Assembly: GCF_008727755.1 (NCBI RefSeq)
Contig: NZ_CP044231.1
Location: forward strand, 372,001-436,000
DNA from: Microbacterium caowuchunii
GTDB taxonomy: Bacteria > Actinomycetota > Actinomycetes > Actinomycetales > Microbacteriaceae
DNA length: 64,000 nucleotides
Direction of reading: 5' to 3'
The notes below the pieces were generated by a model, which was given only the letters and a program-made list of their open reading frames with translations, searched no databases and was not told the origin of the DNA. A program made the translations under genes and the position numbers. Positions 7,085 to 16,306 of the stretch are shown piece by piece. Each line of letters opens with the position of its first letter. Position 1 is the stretch's first letter.

Positions 7085-9384
7085 CTGGTCGCGGCCGGCA
7101 CCCGCGCCGTCGCCGGGTCCACCTCCACCTCGGTGATCCGCGGATCCGCCGCCGTCACCGAGTGGACGGGCCCGGTCAGTTGCACGTTCGCCTCCGCCGC
7201 GCGCTGGGCGGACGTGCCGACCCACACCTCGATCTCGCCCGGTTCCACCACCCGGTGGAGCCGGCGGTCGGTGAGGGCCAGACGGGCGGTGGGCACGCGG
7301 AAGACGAGGGTGGCCTCCGCCCCCGGCGCCAGCTCGACCCGGCGGTACCCGAGCAGTTGCGCGACGGGGCGGGTGACGCTGGCCACCACATCGCGGCCGT
7401 ACAGCTGCACCACCTCGGTCCCCGGGCGCTCGCCGGTGTTGCGCACGCGCACGCGCACGGTGAACGCGCCGTCCGTCGGGGCGGCCTCGTCGGCATCGAA
7501 CGTCTCATAGGCGAACGACGTGTAGCCCAGGCCGAACCCGAACGGACGCACCGGGGTGCTGTCCGCGCTCGTGATCTCGGACGCGCCGCCCAGGATCGGA
7601 TGCAGGTAGGTGAAGGGCTGCGCGCCGGCCGAGCGCGGCAGGGACACGGGCAGGCGACCGGAGGGCTCGGCGTGACCGGTGAGGATGGCCGCCAGTGCGG
7701 TGGCCCCTTCCTCTCCCGGGAAGAACGTCTGCAGCACCGCAGCCGGGGCCGAGGCGTCGTCGAGTGCCCACCCGATCGCGTACGGGCGCCCGGTCAGCAC
7801 CACCATGACGGTCGGGGTGCCGGTGGCGGCGACGGTCTCGACGAGCGCGCGCTGCACGCCGGGCAGCTCCAGGCTCTCGACGTCGTTGCCCTCGCCGACC
7901 GTACCGCGGCCGAAGAGCCCGGCGCGGTCGCCGACGACGACGATCGCGACATCCGCGGCGGCGGCGGCCTCGGCCGCCTCGGTGAAGCCGGAGCGGTCGT
8001 CACCGGTCACCGCGCAGCCGGCCACGGTACGGATCTCGGCGGCCGGCAGGGCGGCGCCGAGGGCCTCGCGCAGCGTGGGGATCTCGAAGCCGAGGGGTGT
8101 CCCCGGGTGGTGGGCCAGCACGTGGTTCGCGAAGGAGTAGCACCCCATCAGCGCCTCGGCGCTGTCGGCGTTCGGACCGATGAGGGCCACCCGCCGGGGC
8201 TCCGCCAGCGGGAGGACGCCGTCGTTGGAGAGGAGGATCACCGATTCCTGTGCCAGCCGGCGGGCGATGTCGCGGTGCTGCGGGTCGTCCAGATCGACGG
8301 CGGTGGGCGGCGTCTCGAATGCCTCGTCGAGCAGGCCCAGGTCCTCCTTCTGCTGCAGCACGCGCAGCACGGCCTGATCGATGAGCTCCTCGGGCACGCG
8401 CCGGGCGCGCACCGCCTCCGCCAGCGGGGCGGCGTAGGCGTCGCCGGTGGGCAGTTCCACGTCGATCCCCGCGGCCAGCGACAGGCGCGCAGCCTCTGCG
8501 AGGTCCTCCGCGATGCCGTGCATCGTCTTCAGGAACGCGACCGCGAAGTAGTCCGAGACGACGACGCCGTCGAACCCCCACTGTTCCCGGAGGATCTCGG
8601 TCAGGTACTCCGGCGTGGACGCGACCGGGATCCCGTCGATCTCGGTGTAGGCGTTCATGACGGAGCGGGCGCCGCCGTCGCGGATCGCCATCTCGAACGG
8701 CGGCAGGAAGACATCCGCGAGCTCTCGCGGGCCGATCTGCGTCGGCGCGTGGTTGCGCCCCGCCTGCGATGCCGAGTAGCCCACGAAGTGCTTCAGCGTC
8801 GCATGGATGCCGGCGGACTGGAGTCCGCGGACATAGGAGGTGCCGATCGTCCCGACCACGTAGGGATCCTCGGCGATGCACTCGTCGACCCGACCCCACC
8901 GCGGGTCCCGGACCACGTCCAGCACCGGGGCCAGTCCCTGATGCACGCCCAGCTCGCGCATCGACCGCCCGATCGCCTCGCCCATCTCCTCGACGAGCTC
9001 CGGGTCGAAGGCCGCGCCCCAGGCGAGGGGCGTGGGGAACGTCGCCGCCTGCCATGCGGCGAGCCCGGTGAGGCATTCCTCGTGCACGATCGCCGGGATG
9101 CCGAGCCGCGTCTGGGACCTCAGGCGCCGCTGCTCCGCCCACAGCCACTCCGCACGTTCGACCGGGTCGACCGGCCGGGTGCCGTACACCCGGGTGAGGT
9201 GGCCGAGCCCGTGCCGGGTGGCGTCCTCGTAGCGGGCGGACGTAGCCATCTCGCCGGCCATCGGGGCGACGACCTCATCGCCCTGGTCGACCCAGAAGCC
9301 CACGATCTGGGCGAGCTTCTCCTCGAGGGTCATCTGTGCCAGCAGGTGCTGGACGCGCGGGGACGCGCTGATGTTCGTGGTCAC
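7081..9384 (-). CDS. GH3 family beta-glucosidase
   Basis: A 767-residue cytoplasmic glycoside hydrolase family 3 enzyme that cleaves beta-glucosides (or beta-xylosides) taken up by the adjoining transporter. The N-terminal TIM-barrel domain (about 20-330) holds KHFVGYSASQAGRNHAP and the nucleophile Asp278 in GFDGVVVSDYFAV. The GH3 C-terminal domain follows (about 370-620), and a fibronectin III-like domain ends the chain (about 650-740). No signal peptide is present, consistent with intracellular hydrolysis. The open frame extends upstream through the permease, but similarity starts at GTG 9384 (MTTNISASPRVQHLLAQMTL), 41 bases after the permease stop. It is the last gene of the LacI-controlled operon. 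Confidence 0.93.
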   Translation of the reverse strand: MTTNISASPRVQHLLAQMTLEEKLAQIVGFWVDQGDEVVAPMAGEMATSARYEDATRHGLGHLTRVYGTRPVDPVERAEWLWAEQRRLRSQTRLGIPAIVHEECLTGLAAWQAATFPTPLAWGAAFDPELVEEMGEAIGRSMRELGVHQGLAPVLDVVRDPRWGRVDECIAEDPYVVGTIGTSYVRGLQSAGIHATLKHFVGYSASQAGRNHAPTQIGPRELADVFLPPFEMAIRDGGARSVMNAYTEIDGIPVASTPEYLTEILREQWGFDGVVVSDYFAVAFLKTMHGIAEDLAEAARLSLAAGIDVELPTGDAYAAPLAEAVRARRVPEELIDQAVLRVLQQKEDLGLLDEAFETPPTAVDLDDPQHRDIARRLAQESVILLSNDGVLPLAEPRRVALIGPNADSAEALMGCYSFANHVLAHHPGTPLGFEIPTLREALGAALPAAEIRTVAGCAVTGDDRSGFTEAAEAAAAADVAIVVVGDRAGLFGRGTVGEGNDVESLELPGVQRALVETVAATGTPTVMVVLTGRPYAIGWALDDASAPAAVLQTFFPGEEGATALAAILTGHAEPSGRLPVSLPRSAGAQPFTYLHPILGGASEITSADSTPVRPFGFGLGYTSFAYETFDADEAAPTDGAFTVRVRVRNTGERPGTEVVQLYGRDVVASVTRPVAQLLGYRRVELAPGAEATLVFRVPTARLALTDRRLHRVVEPGEIEVWVGTSAQRAAEANVQLTGPVHSVTAADPRITEVEVDPATARVPAATS

Positions 9385-9425
9385 GTGGACTTCGCTTTCA
9401 GGGGGGTGCGGAGGCGCGGGAGGGC

Positions 9426-10304
9426 TCAGCCCTTGACGGCGCCGGTGAGACCGCCGACGATGCGGCGCTCGAAGAGGCTGAAGAAGATCAGCGCGGGGAT
9501 CATGGACAGCGAGGTGAACGCGAGCACCCGGGCGGTGTCGACCGAGTACTGCGACGCGAACGCCTGGGTTCCCAGCGGCAGGGTGAACGAGGCGTCGTTG
9601 TTGAGGATGAACAGCGGGAGCATGTAGGAGTTCCAGCTGTTCACGAACGCCAGGATGCCCACGGTGATCACACCGGGCACCGCGAGCGGCAGCACCATCC
9701 GCCAGAAGAAGCCGAGCCGGCTGCATCCGTCGATGGATGCCGCCTCCTCGAGCTCGTTCGGGATGGCCCCGATGAACGGCACCAGGATGATGATCGTGAT
9801 CGGCAGCGCGAACGCGATCTGCGGGATGATGACGCCGGCCAGCGAGTTCATCAGGCCGAGGTCCCGCACGAGGATGTACAGCGGCGTGATCGCGACGGTC
9901 ATGGGGAACATCAGCCCCGCGGTGAAGAGGGCGTAGACCGCGCCGCGGCCGCGGAAGCGGTACCGGGAGAGGCCGAACGCCGCCATGAGGCCGAGGATCA
10001 CGACGCTCAGCGTGGTCGCGACGGCGGCGATGGTCGAGTTGCCCACCTGACGCCAGAAGACGCCGCTGGCGAGCACCTCGCCGTAGTTGCCCCAGTTCCA
10101 CACGGTGGGGAAGCCCGAGGGGTTGACGGTGATCTCGGAGTTCGAGCGGAACCCGCCCAGGATGATGTACGCCACCGGGGCGAGCATGAGCCCGATCAGC
10201 AGGAGGGCGACGAAGTAGATCAGGACGGTGGAGCGGGTGCTCGAGCGCGGACCGCGGCTGCGCACGCGCGAACCGGGGGCGATGAGGGCGGCGGTCGCGG
10301 TCAT
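9426..10304 (-). CDS. sugar ABC transporter permease (MalG/CUT1 type)
   Basis: A 292-residue inner-membrane permease of the CUT1 carbohydrate ABC family with six predicted helices. The cytoplasmic EAA loop is NELEEAASIDGCSRLGFFWR, which contacts the ATPase. The C-terminus ends RRIVGGLTGAVKG, typical of MalG-like subunits. Its ATG overlaps the stop of the upstream permease by four bases (ATGA), so translation is coupled. No ATPase gene occurs in the operon; CUT1 systems in actinobacteria often use a shared MsiK-like ATPase encoded elsewhere, which is the likely case here. Confidence 0.93.
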   Translation of the reverse strand: MTATAALIAPGSRVRSRGPRSSTRSTVLIYFVALLLIGLMLAPVAYIILGGFRSNSEITVNPSGFPTVWNWGNYGEVLASGVFWRQVGNSTIAAVATTLSVVILGLMAAFGLSRYRFRGRGAVYALFTAGLMFPMTVAITPLYILVRDLGLMNSLAGVIIPQIAFALPITIIILVPFIGAIPNELEEAASIDGCSRLGFFWRMVLPLAVPGVITVGILAFVNSWNSYMLPLFILNNDASFTLPLGTQAFASQYSVDTARVLAFTSLSMIPALIFFSLFERRIVGGLTGAVKG

Positions 10305-11314
10305 CGGGTACCTCCTGTGATGGCTCCGGCGGTGTCACGACGGAGCACGTAGCGCTGGTAGAGCAGCCCCACGACGAGTGAGATGAGGAACAGGACGACG
10401 GCGACGGCGCTGCCGTAACCGAAGCTGCCGGCGTTGCGGCCGTTGGCGACCATGTACGTCGCCATGGTGGAGGTGCCCGCGGTGGATGCCACGTACTGCC
10501 CCCAGATGATCCAGACCAGGTCGAACAGCTGCAGCGATCCGATGATCGACAGGAACGCCCAGATGCGGATGGTCGGCCCCATGAGCGGCAGGACGATGTG
10601 CCGCTGGATCTGCCAGTAGGAGGCGCCGTCGATCGCGGCCGCCTCGGAGAGCTCCTCGGGCACGCCCTGGAGCCCGGCGAGGAAGAGGATCACGGCGAAG
10701 CCGATGTACTTCCACGTGATGATGACCATCAGCGTCCAGATGGCGATGGCCGGATCCGAGAGCCAATCGGTCGCGAGGGCGCCGAGGCCGAGGGATTCGA
10801 GCAGGCCGTTGAGTGCGCCGTTGGACTGGAGCATGAGGCTCCACCCGAGACCCACGACGACCTCACTGATCACATAGGGGACGAAGATCAGGACGCGGAT
10901 GATGGACTGGAACCGCAGCTTCCGGTTCAGCAGCAGGGCGAGGCCGACGGCCAGCGGGCCCTGCAGGACCAGCGACATGACGATGATGAAGACGTTGTGG
11001 CCGAGCGCCTCGTGGAAGGCGGGATCGGTGAGGATCGTCACGTAGTTGCGGATCCCGACGAAGTCGGTGGGGGGACCGTATCCGGACCAGCTGAAGAACC
11101 CGTAGAAGGCGGCCAGCGCGACCGGCAGGATCACGAAGGCGACGAAGACGATCAGCGCGGGCCCGATGAGCAGGAGAAGCTCCGCCCGCGTGGCCCAGTC
11201 GCGCCGGCGGCGGGTGGCGGACCGCCCGGTGGGCGGGAGCGTCGGGACGCTCCCGCCCACCGAGGTCTCAGGTCCGTCCGCGACGGTGGAGGAGTGCTCG
11301 CGCACGGAGACCAT
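10301..11314 (-). CDS. sugar ABC transporter permease (MalF/CUT1 type)
   Basis: A 337-residue partner of the preceding permease in the operon. A polar N-terminal tail (about 40 residues) precedes the first helix LLLLIGPALIVFVAFVILPV. The EAA loop reads VPEELSEAAAIDGASYWQIQ. An upstream reading frame extends to 11929 but has no permease homology, so I start at ATG 11314, which has a GAAAGG site. The gene starts 14 bases after the binding-protein stop, and its stop overlaps the next start, so the three transport genes form one translation-coupled unit. Confidence 0.93.
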   Translation of the reverse strand: MVSVREHSSTVADGPETSVGGSVPTLPPTGRSATRRRRDWATRAELLLLIGPALIVFVAFVILPVALAAFYGFFSWSGYGPPTDFVGIRNYVTILTDPAFHEALGHNVFIIVMSLVLQGPLAVGLALLLNRKLRFQSIIRVLIFVPYVISEVVVGLGWSLMLQSNGALNGLLESLGLGALATDWLSDPAIAIWTLMVIITWKYIGFAVILFLAGLQGVPEELSEAAAIDGASYWQIQRHIVLPLMGPTIRIWAFLSIIGSLQLFDLVWIIWGQYVASTAGTSTMATYMVANGRNAGSFGYGSAVAVVLFLISLVVGLLYQRYVLRRDTAGAITGGTR

Positions 11315-11328
11315 GGGTGTCGCCTTTC

Positions 11329-12615
11329 TCAGGAGCGGGACGCTGCCGCGTTGACGGCATCCACGATGCCCTGGGCGTCGCCCTTGCCGGCGAACATGTC
11401 CACGACGGCGACGTTGAGCGCGTTGCCGATGTTCTGGCCGTAGAGGGTGTCCAGCCAGACCGACACGTAGGGTGCGGCGTTGTAGGCCTCGAGGATGTCC
11501 AACAGTGCCGGGTTCGTGACGGCGCCCTGCGCTTCGGACGAGGCGGGGATGGTCTGGTACGCCTCCGCGTACGCCTCCTGGTTGCCCTTCTCGACCATGA
11601 AGTTCAGGAAGTCGACGCATTCCTCGGGGGCGTTGACCCAGCACGAGTATCCGTCGATGCCGCCCATCATGGCGTCCGGTGCGCCGGCACCACCGGGCAC
11701 CGCGGGGAAGGGGAACCACTGCAGGTCGGCCAGCGGCTTCTTGTCGGGGGTGAGGTCGGCGATCACGCCGGGGTTCCACGCGCCCATGAGTTCCATCGCT
11801 GCCTTGTGGTTGGCCAGGAGACCCGCAGACGAGCCTGCGCCCTGCTGGGCGACGGTCGTCAGGAAGCCCTTGTTGAAGGGATCCGTGTCCACGAACGCCT
11901 GCAGGTTCTCGCCGGCGTCCAGCCAGCACGGGTCGTCGAACGAGCGGGTCTCGGCCGCGTCGTCGAGGACCTCCTGCGAGCAGGCGCGCAGGGCGAAGTT
12001 GTAGTACCAGTGCGCGGCGGGCCAGGCATCCTTGGCGCCCACGGCGATCGGATCGATGCCGGCCGTGCGCAGCTGGGTGTCGGTGGCCACGAGCTCGTCG
12101 ATCGTGGCGGGAGTCGCGGCGACGCCGGCCTCGGCGAACAGATCCGACGAGTAGAAGATGCCCGAGGGCAGCACGGCCACCGGCATGCCGTAGTTCTTGC
12201 CGTCGACCTCGAAGGCGGGCAGGGAGAGCTCGAGCGCGCTCTTGGCGCCGTCGCTGATGCCGTCGGTCAGGTCCATGACCTGTCCGGCCTTGACGATGTC
12301 CGCGAGCTTGCCGCCACCGCGTGCCATGAAGACGTCCGGGGCGTCTCCGGCGTTCAGGGCGGTCTGCAGCTTGCCGTCCATCTCCTCGTTCGGCACCGAC
12401 TGGATCTCGACCGTGACGCCCGGGTTCTCCTCCGCGAATGCGGCGGCGGTGTCCTCCCAGTAGGCCTTGCCGGCACCGGTGGTCGAGTTGTGCCAGAAGG
12501 TGAGGGTGACCGATCCCTCACCCGAGTCTCCGCCGGATCCTCCGCTACAGCCGGAGAGCGCGAGCCCACCGACAGCCAGGAGGGCCAATCCGGCCAGGTA
12601 TTTGCTGTTTCTCAT
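11329..12615 (-). CDS. sugar ABC transporter substrate-binding lipoprotein
   Basis: A 428-residue extracellular solute-binding protein (family 1) anchored by a lipid. The signal peptide MRNSKYLAGLALLAVGGLAL ends in the lipobox LSGC with Cys23. The mature start, VTLTFWHNSTTGAGKAYWED, is typical of CUT1 sugar receptors. It is first in the operon and would deliver a beta-glucoside or oligosaccharide to the two permeases, the guess coming from the GH3 enzyme downstream. ATG 12615 is chosen since it gives an intact signal peptide; the frame upstream lacks one. Confidence 0.93.
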   Translation of the reverse strand: MRNSKYLAGLALLAVGGLALSGCSGGSGGDSGEGSVTLTFWHNSTTGAGKAYWEDTAAAFAEENPGVTVEIQSVPNEEMDGKLQTALNAGDAPDVFMARGGGKLADIVKAGQVMDLTDGISDGAKSALELSLPAFEVDGKNYGMPVAVLPSGIFYSSDLFAEAGVAATPATIDELVATDTQLRTAGIDPIAVGAKDAWPAAHWYYNFALRACSQEVLDDAAETRSFDDPCWLDAGENLQAFVDTDPFNKGFLTTVAQQGAGSSAGLLANHKAAMELMGAWNPGVIADLTPDKKPLADLQWFPFPAVPGGAGAPDAMMGGIDGYSCWVNAPEECVDFLNFMVEKGNQEAYAEAYQTIPASSEAQGAVTNPALLDILEAYNAAPYVSVWLDTLYGQNIGNALNVAVVDMFAGKGDAQGIVDAVNAAASRS

Positions 12616-12780
12616 GTGATTCCAACCTGCTCTCTTCATCGAGGCGCATCCTTCGTCGAGATGCTCGTGGTGGGGGCACGGTCCGAAGGCGGCTCCGCCC
12701 CGTCTCGCCGACCCGGAGGTCGTGTGCCCGGCCCCGGACTCGTCCGAGGCGTGCCCAGTGTGACAAGAGCCGTGGGGAAC

Positions 12781-12820
12781 CGTCAAACGTTTTCGAAATC
12801 ATTTTCCATGGGGCTAGGCT
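12781..12820. promoter_or_regulatory. LacI-type operator and divergent promoters
   Basis: Two overlapping CG-centred palindromes, AAACGTTT (12785-12792) and TTTCGAAA (12791-12798), lie in the 213-base divergent space; this is the style of LacI-family operators. On the minus strand TTGACG (12781-12786) is a good -35 for the transport operon, with CACACT-like sequence 17-19 bases on, so the operator would block it. On the plus strand TAGGCT (12815-12820) lies 8 bases before ATG 12829 of the regulator. The remaining spacer 12616-12780 shows nothing else I can name. Confidence 0.55.
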
Positions 12821-12828
12821 GACGTGCC

Positions 12829-13827
12829 ATGTCCACCCGAGTGACGATCCACGATGTAGCGGCCGCGTCCGGGGTGTCCGTCGCGACCGTCTCGAAAGCC
12901 GTGAACGGGCGGTACGGCGTGGCACCGGAGACCGCCGCGCGCGTGCTCGAGGCGGTGGAGGCGCTCGGTTACGAATCCAGCCTCGTCGCGAGCAGCATGC
13001 GCTCCCGGCGCACCGGCGTGATCGGCGTGCTCCTCGCGGACTTCGAGCCCTTCAGCGCGGAGATCCTGAAGGGGGTGAGCGCGGGACTCCAGGAGTCCCG
13101 GTACGACCTGCTGGCCTACAGCGGGTCACGCCAGGGCGACGGCGAGGGCTGGGAGCGGCGCTCGCTCAGTCGGCTGAGCGGGACGCTGATCGACGGCGCG
13201 ATCCTGGTCACCCCGACCGTCGTGAATGCCGCCGCCGACGTGCCGATCGTCGCGGTCGACCCGCACACCGGCCGCGCGGAGCTGCCCACGGTCGAGGCGG
13301 ACAGCAGGGGCGGTGCGCGTGAGGCCGTCGACTACCTCGTCGCGCTGGGTCATCGCCGGATCGCTTTCGTGGCGGGTCGCCCCGACCTGAAATCCTCCCG
13401 GTTGCGCGATGCCGGATACCGGGAGTCGCTCGCCGTGGCGGGGATCCCCTTCGATCCGAGTCTCACCCGGGTCGGCTTCTACGCGGCCGACACCGCGCGG
13501 GAGGCCGCGCGCACCCTCCTGACCCAGCCCGATCCTCCGACCGCCGTCTTCGCCGCCAACGACCTGTCCGCGATCGCCATCATCGAGGTCGCGCAGGCGC
13601 TCGGGCTCGACGTGCCCGCCGACCTCTCGGTCGTCGGGTTCGACGACGTGCCGGAGGCGTCCCGCCAGGCGCTGCCGCTGACCACCGTGCGCCAGCCCAT
13701 GCAGCGGATCGGTCAGACGGCGGCGGGCATGCTGACGGCGCTGATGGCCGGCGAGACGCTGTCCGCCACCCACGTGCTGCTGCCGACGAGGCTCGTGCCC
13801 CGCGCGACGACCGCGCCGCCGCGCTAG
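12829..13827 (+). CDS. LacI-family transcriptional regulator
   Basis: A 332-residue repressor. The helix-turn-helix lies at residues 5-25 (VTIHDVAAASGVSVATVSKA), with a hinge helix near 50-58, followed by a periplasmic-binding-protein-like sensor domain from about residue 60. It is divergent from the SBP-permease-permease-GH3 operon and is the probable local repressor, released by the imported glycoside or a product. The sole start with the complete HTH is ATG 12829, eight bases after TAGGCT, so the mRNA may be leaderless. It converges with the ROK gene, leaving 9 bases. Confidence 0.93.
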   Translation: MSTRVTIHDVAAASGVSVATVSKAVNGRYGVAPETAARVLEAVEALGYESSLVASSMRSRRTGVIGVLLADFEPFSAEILKGVSAGLQESRYDLLAYSGSRQGDGEGWERRSLSRLSGTLIDGAILVTPTVVNAAADVPIVAVDPHTGRAELPTVEADSRGGAREAVDYLVALGHRRIAFVAGRPDLKSSRLRDAGYRESLAVAGIPFDPSLTRVGFYAADTAREAARTLLTQPDPPTAVFAANDLSAIAIIEVAQALGLDVPADLSVVGFDDVPEASRQALPLTTVRQPMQRIGQTAAGMLTALMAGETLSATHVLLPTRLVPRATTAPPR

Positions 13828-13836
13828 CGGGCGGTC

Positions 13837-14994
13837 TCACGCCAGCGTGCCGGCGGGGTCTGCGAGCAGCGGCGCGAACGCCGCCTCCGCGGCCCCGATG
13901 AGCAGCCGGTCGTCCGCGAGGGAGGCCGAGCACACTTCCAGACCCTCGGCGCAGGCCGGCATCGCCTGGGCGCGGACCGCGGAGGCGAGTCCGTCGGGGT
14001 CCTGCTCGGCGAGCGCGGCGAGGAAGCCGCCCAGCACGACCACCGAGGGGTTGAGCACGTTGACGGCATTCGCCAGGGCGGTGGCCAGGATGCGGCGCTG
14101 CCGGGCGATCTCCTCTGCCGCGGCAGGGGTGGACGGTTCGCGCAGGGCGCGCGCGAGGGCGGCGTCGTCCGCCCCGGGCAGTCCCAGGGCGGAGGTGAGG
14201 CGGGCGCGGCTCACCTCGTCCTCCAGGACGCCTCCGGGCACGCGCCGGTCGGCAGCATCCTCGATCCCGGGCCGGTTCTGGCCGAACTCGCCGGCATAGC
14301 CGCCGGCCCCGCCGAGCATGACGCCGTGTGCGATGACACCGCCGCCGATTCCGCTCGCGCCGCCGTTGAGGTACACGACGTCGTCGACGCCGCGGGCTGC
14401 GCCGAACAGGTGCTCGGCGCGCGCGCCGAGACTGGCGTCGTTGCCTACGGCAGTGGGCAGACCCGTCGTCCCGTGGAGGAGCGCCGCGAGGGGGACGTCG
14501 CGCCATCCGAGGTGCGGGGCGTCCCGGACGACGCCGTCCTCGGTGCGGACGAGCCCCGGTACGGCGATCCCGGCGCCGATGAGGCGATGGTCGGCGAGGG
14601 GGCCGTCGGTCCAGGCCGCGACGCGCCGCGCGATGTCGGCGACGGCGTCCTCGGGGGTGGGCGGTGCATCCCACACGATCCGCTCCCGCAGCAGGATCGA
14701 GCGGTCGAGCCCCACGGCGGCCAGCGTCATCGCGTCGACTTCGGGGTTGGCGGCGACCGCCACCGCGTGCGAGGTGACGGCGGCGACGGGGGAGGGGCGG
14801 CCGGCGCGCCGCGCCGCATCCGGGGCGCGTTCCTCGACCAGGCGTTCCGCGACGAGCTCCGCCACGAGATCCCCGACGGTCGAGCGGTTGAGTCCCGTCG
14901 CCTCGGTCAGCGCCACCCGGGACAGCGCGCCCTGCTGGTGCAGCAGCTGCAGGACGGTCGCGAGGTTCTGCTGCCGCATCCTGGTCGCGCTCAT
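13837..14994 (-). CDS. xylR: ROK-family repressor, probable xylose regulator
   Basis: A 385-residue ROK transcription factor. The winged HTH (about 8-65) includes [20 protein letters not shown]; the sugar-kinase-like sensor domain follows with GIAVPGLV and [14 protein letters not shown]. The usual ROK zinc motif CxCGxxGC is absent: after [13 protein letters not shown] there is no cysteine cluster, so zinc binding is probably lost. It is divergent from xylA, 60 bases apart, matching the arrangement of xylose repressors in Gram-positive bacteria. Its ATG lies 6 bases after TACACT. The gene symbol is inferred from family and location. Confidence 0.82.
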   Translation of the reverse strand: MSATRMRQQNLATVLQLLHQQGALSRVALTEATGLNRSTVGDLVAELVAERLVEERAPDAARRAGRPSPVAAVTSHAVAVAANPEVDAMTLAAVGLDRSILLRERIVWDAPPTPEDAVADIARRVAAWTDGPLADHRLIGAGIAVPGLVRTEDGVVRDAPHLGWRDVPLAALLHGTTGLPTAVGNDASLGARAEHLFGAARGVDDVVYLNGGASGIGGGVIAHGVMLGGAGGYAGEFGQNRPGIEDAADRRVPGGVLEDEVSRARLTSALGLPGADDAALARALREPSTPAAAEEIARQRRILATALANAVNVLNPSVVVLGGFLAALAEQDPDGLASAVRAQAMPACAEGLEVCSASLADDRLLIGAAEAAFAPLLADPAGTLA

Positions 14995-15000
14995 GGCCTC

Positions 15001-15030
15001 AGTGTAGTATGTTGCCGATCACAACAAATA
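15001..15030. promoter_or_regulatory. xylose operator and divergent promoter
   Basis: TGTTG (15010-15014) and CAACA (15022-15026) form an inverted repeat with a 7-base gap in the 60-base space between the ROK repressor and xylA, a plausible repressor site. On the minus strand TACACT (15001-15006) is the -10 element for the repressor gene, 6 bases from its ATG, so the operator would also overlap the region between -35 and -10 and allow autoregulation. The xylA promoter is not clear. Confidence 0.5.
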
Positions 15031-15054
15031 CGGCTCAGATCGCGAAGGAGCGCC

Positions 15055-16242
15055 ATGCCCACCCCCACCCCCGACGACAAGTTCTCGTTCGGACTCTGGA
15101 CCATCGGCTACAACGGAGCCGACCCCTTCGGCGGGCCGACGCGACCGGCGCTGGACGTCGTGCACGCGGTCGAGAAGCTGGCGGAGCTCGGCGCGTACGG
15201 CCTCACCTTCCACGACGACGACCTGTTCGCCTTCGGATCGACCGATGCCGAGCGGCAGACCCAGATCGACCGTCTCAAGGGCGCGCTCGCCGACACCGGC
15301 CTCATCGTGCCCATGGTGACCACCAACCTCTTCTCCGCCCCCGTCTTCAAGGACGGCGGGTTCACCTCCAACGACCGTCGTGTGCGGCGCTTCGCGCTGC
15401 GCAAGGTCCTGCGCAACATCGACCTGGCGGCCGAGCTCGGCGCCCAGACCTTCGTGATGTGGGGCGGCCGTGAGGGCGCCGAGTACGACGCGGCGAAGGA
15501 CATCCGGTCCGCTCTCGAGCGGTACCGCGAGGCGGTCAACCTGCTGGGCGACTACGTCACCGACAAGGGCTACGACATCCGGTTCGCCATCGAGCCCAAG
15601 CCCAACGAGCCGCGCGGCGACATCCTGCTCCCCACGGTCGGGCACGCCCTCGCCTTCATCGACTCGCTGGAGCGTCCGGAGCTCGTGGGGCTGAACCCCG
15701 AGGTCGGGCACGAGCAGATGGCGGGACTCAACTTCGCTGCCGGCATCGCCCAGGCGCTGTACCACGACAAGCTCTTCCACATCGACCTCAACGGGCAGCG
15801 CGGTATCAAGTACGACCAGGACCTCGTGTTCGGCCACGGCGACCTGCACAACGCGTTCGCGCTGGTGGACCTGCTCGAGAACGGCGGGCCGAACGGCGGT
15901 CCCGCCTACACCGGTCCGCGCCACTTCGACTACAAGCCGAGCCGCACCGAGGACGAGACCGGGGTGTGGGACTCCGCCGCCGCGAACATGCGGACCTACC
16001 TGCTCCTCAAGGAGCGTGCCGCCGCGTTCCGCGCCGACCCCGAGGTGCAGGAGGCGCTCGCCGCATCCCGCGTCCCCGAGCTCGCCCAGCCGACGCTGGC
16101 GGACGGCGAGAGCTACGACGACCTGCTCGCCGACCGCTCCGCGTACGAGGATTTCGACACAGCCGCGTACTTCGGCGGAGAGGGCTTCGGCTTCGTCCGT
16201 CTGCAGCAGCTGGCCACCGAGCACCTCCTCGGCGCACGCTGA
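15055..16242 (+). CDS. xylA: xylose isomerase
   Basis: Converts D-xylose to D-xylulose in the cytoplasm, using two divalent metals. The 395-residue product is of the short actinobacterial class (about 390). Seen are [11 protein letters not shown] with catalytic His and Asp, the signature [10 protein letters not shown], the metal-ligand segment [11 protein letters not shown] and [10 protein letters not shown] followed by HIDLNGQ. The start ATG 15055 follows GAAGGAG with a 4-base gap. The frame upstream is antisense to the repressor and is not used. It leads the xylA-xylB pair. Confidence 0.97.
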   Translation: MPTPTPDDKFSFGLWTIGYNGADPFGGPTRPALDVVHAVEKLAELGAYGLTFHDDDLFAFGSTDAERQTQIDRLKGALADTGLIVPMVTTNLFSAPVFKDGGFTSNDRRVRRFALRKVLRNIDLAAELGAQTFVMWGGREGAEYDAAKDIRSALERYREAVNLLGDYVTDKGYDIRFAIEPKPNEPRGDILLPTVGHALAFIDSLERPELVGLNPEVGHEQMAGLNFAAGIAQALYHDKLFHIDLNGQRGIKYDQDLVFGHGDLHNAFALVDLLENGGPNGGPAYTGPRHFDYKPSRTEDETGVWDSAAANMRTYLLLKERAAAFRADPEVQEALAASRVPELAQPTLADGESYDDLLADRSAYEDFDTAAYFGGEGFGFVRLQQLATEHLLGAR

Positions 16243-16306
16243 CCCACCTCACCCGCTCCCTCCCTCCTCACCCGGGGGGAGGGAGCGCATGCGAAAGGAC
16301 GCCGGG

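Noticed and set aside
6889..9627. A 912-residue open frame on the plus strand
   Set aside because: It lies opposite the GH3 gene, which has clear catalytic motifs; the frame product is low-complexity and without homology that I can see.
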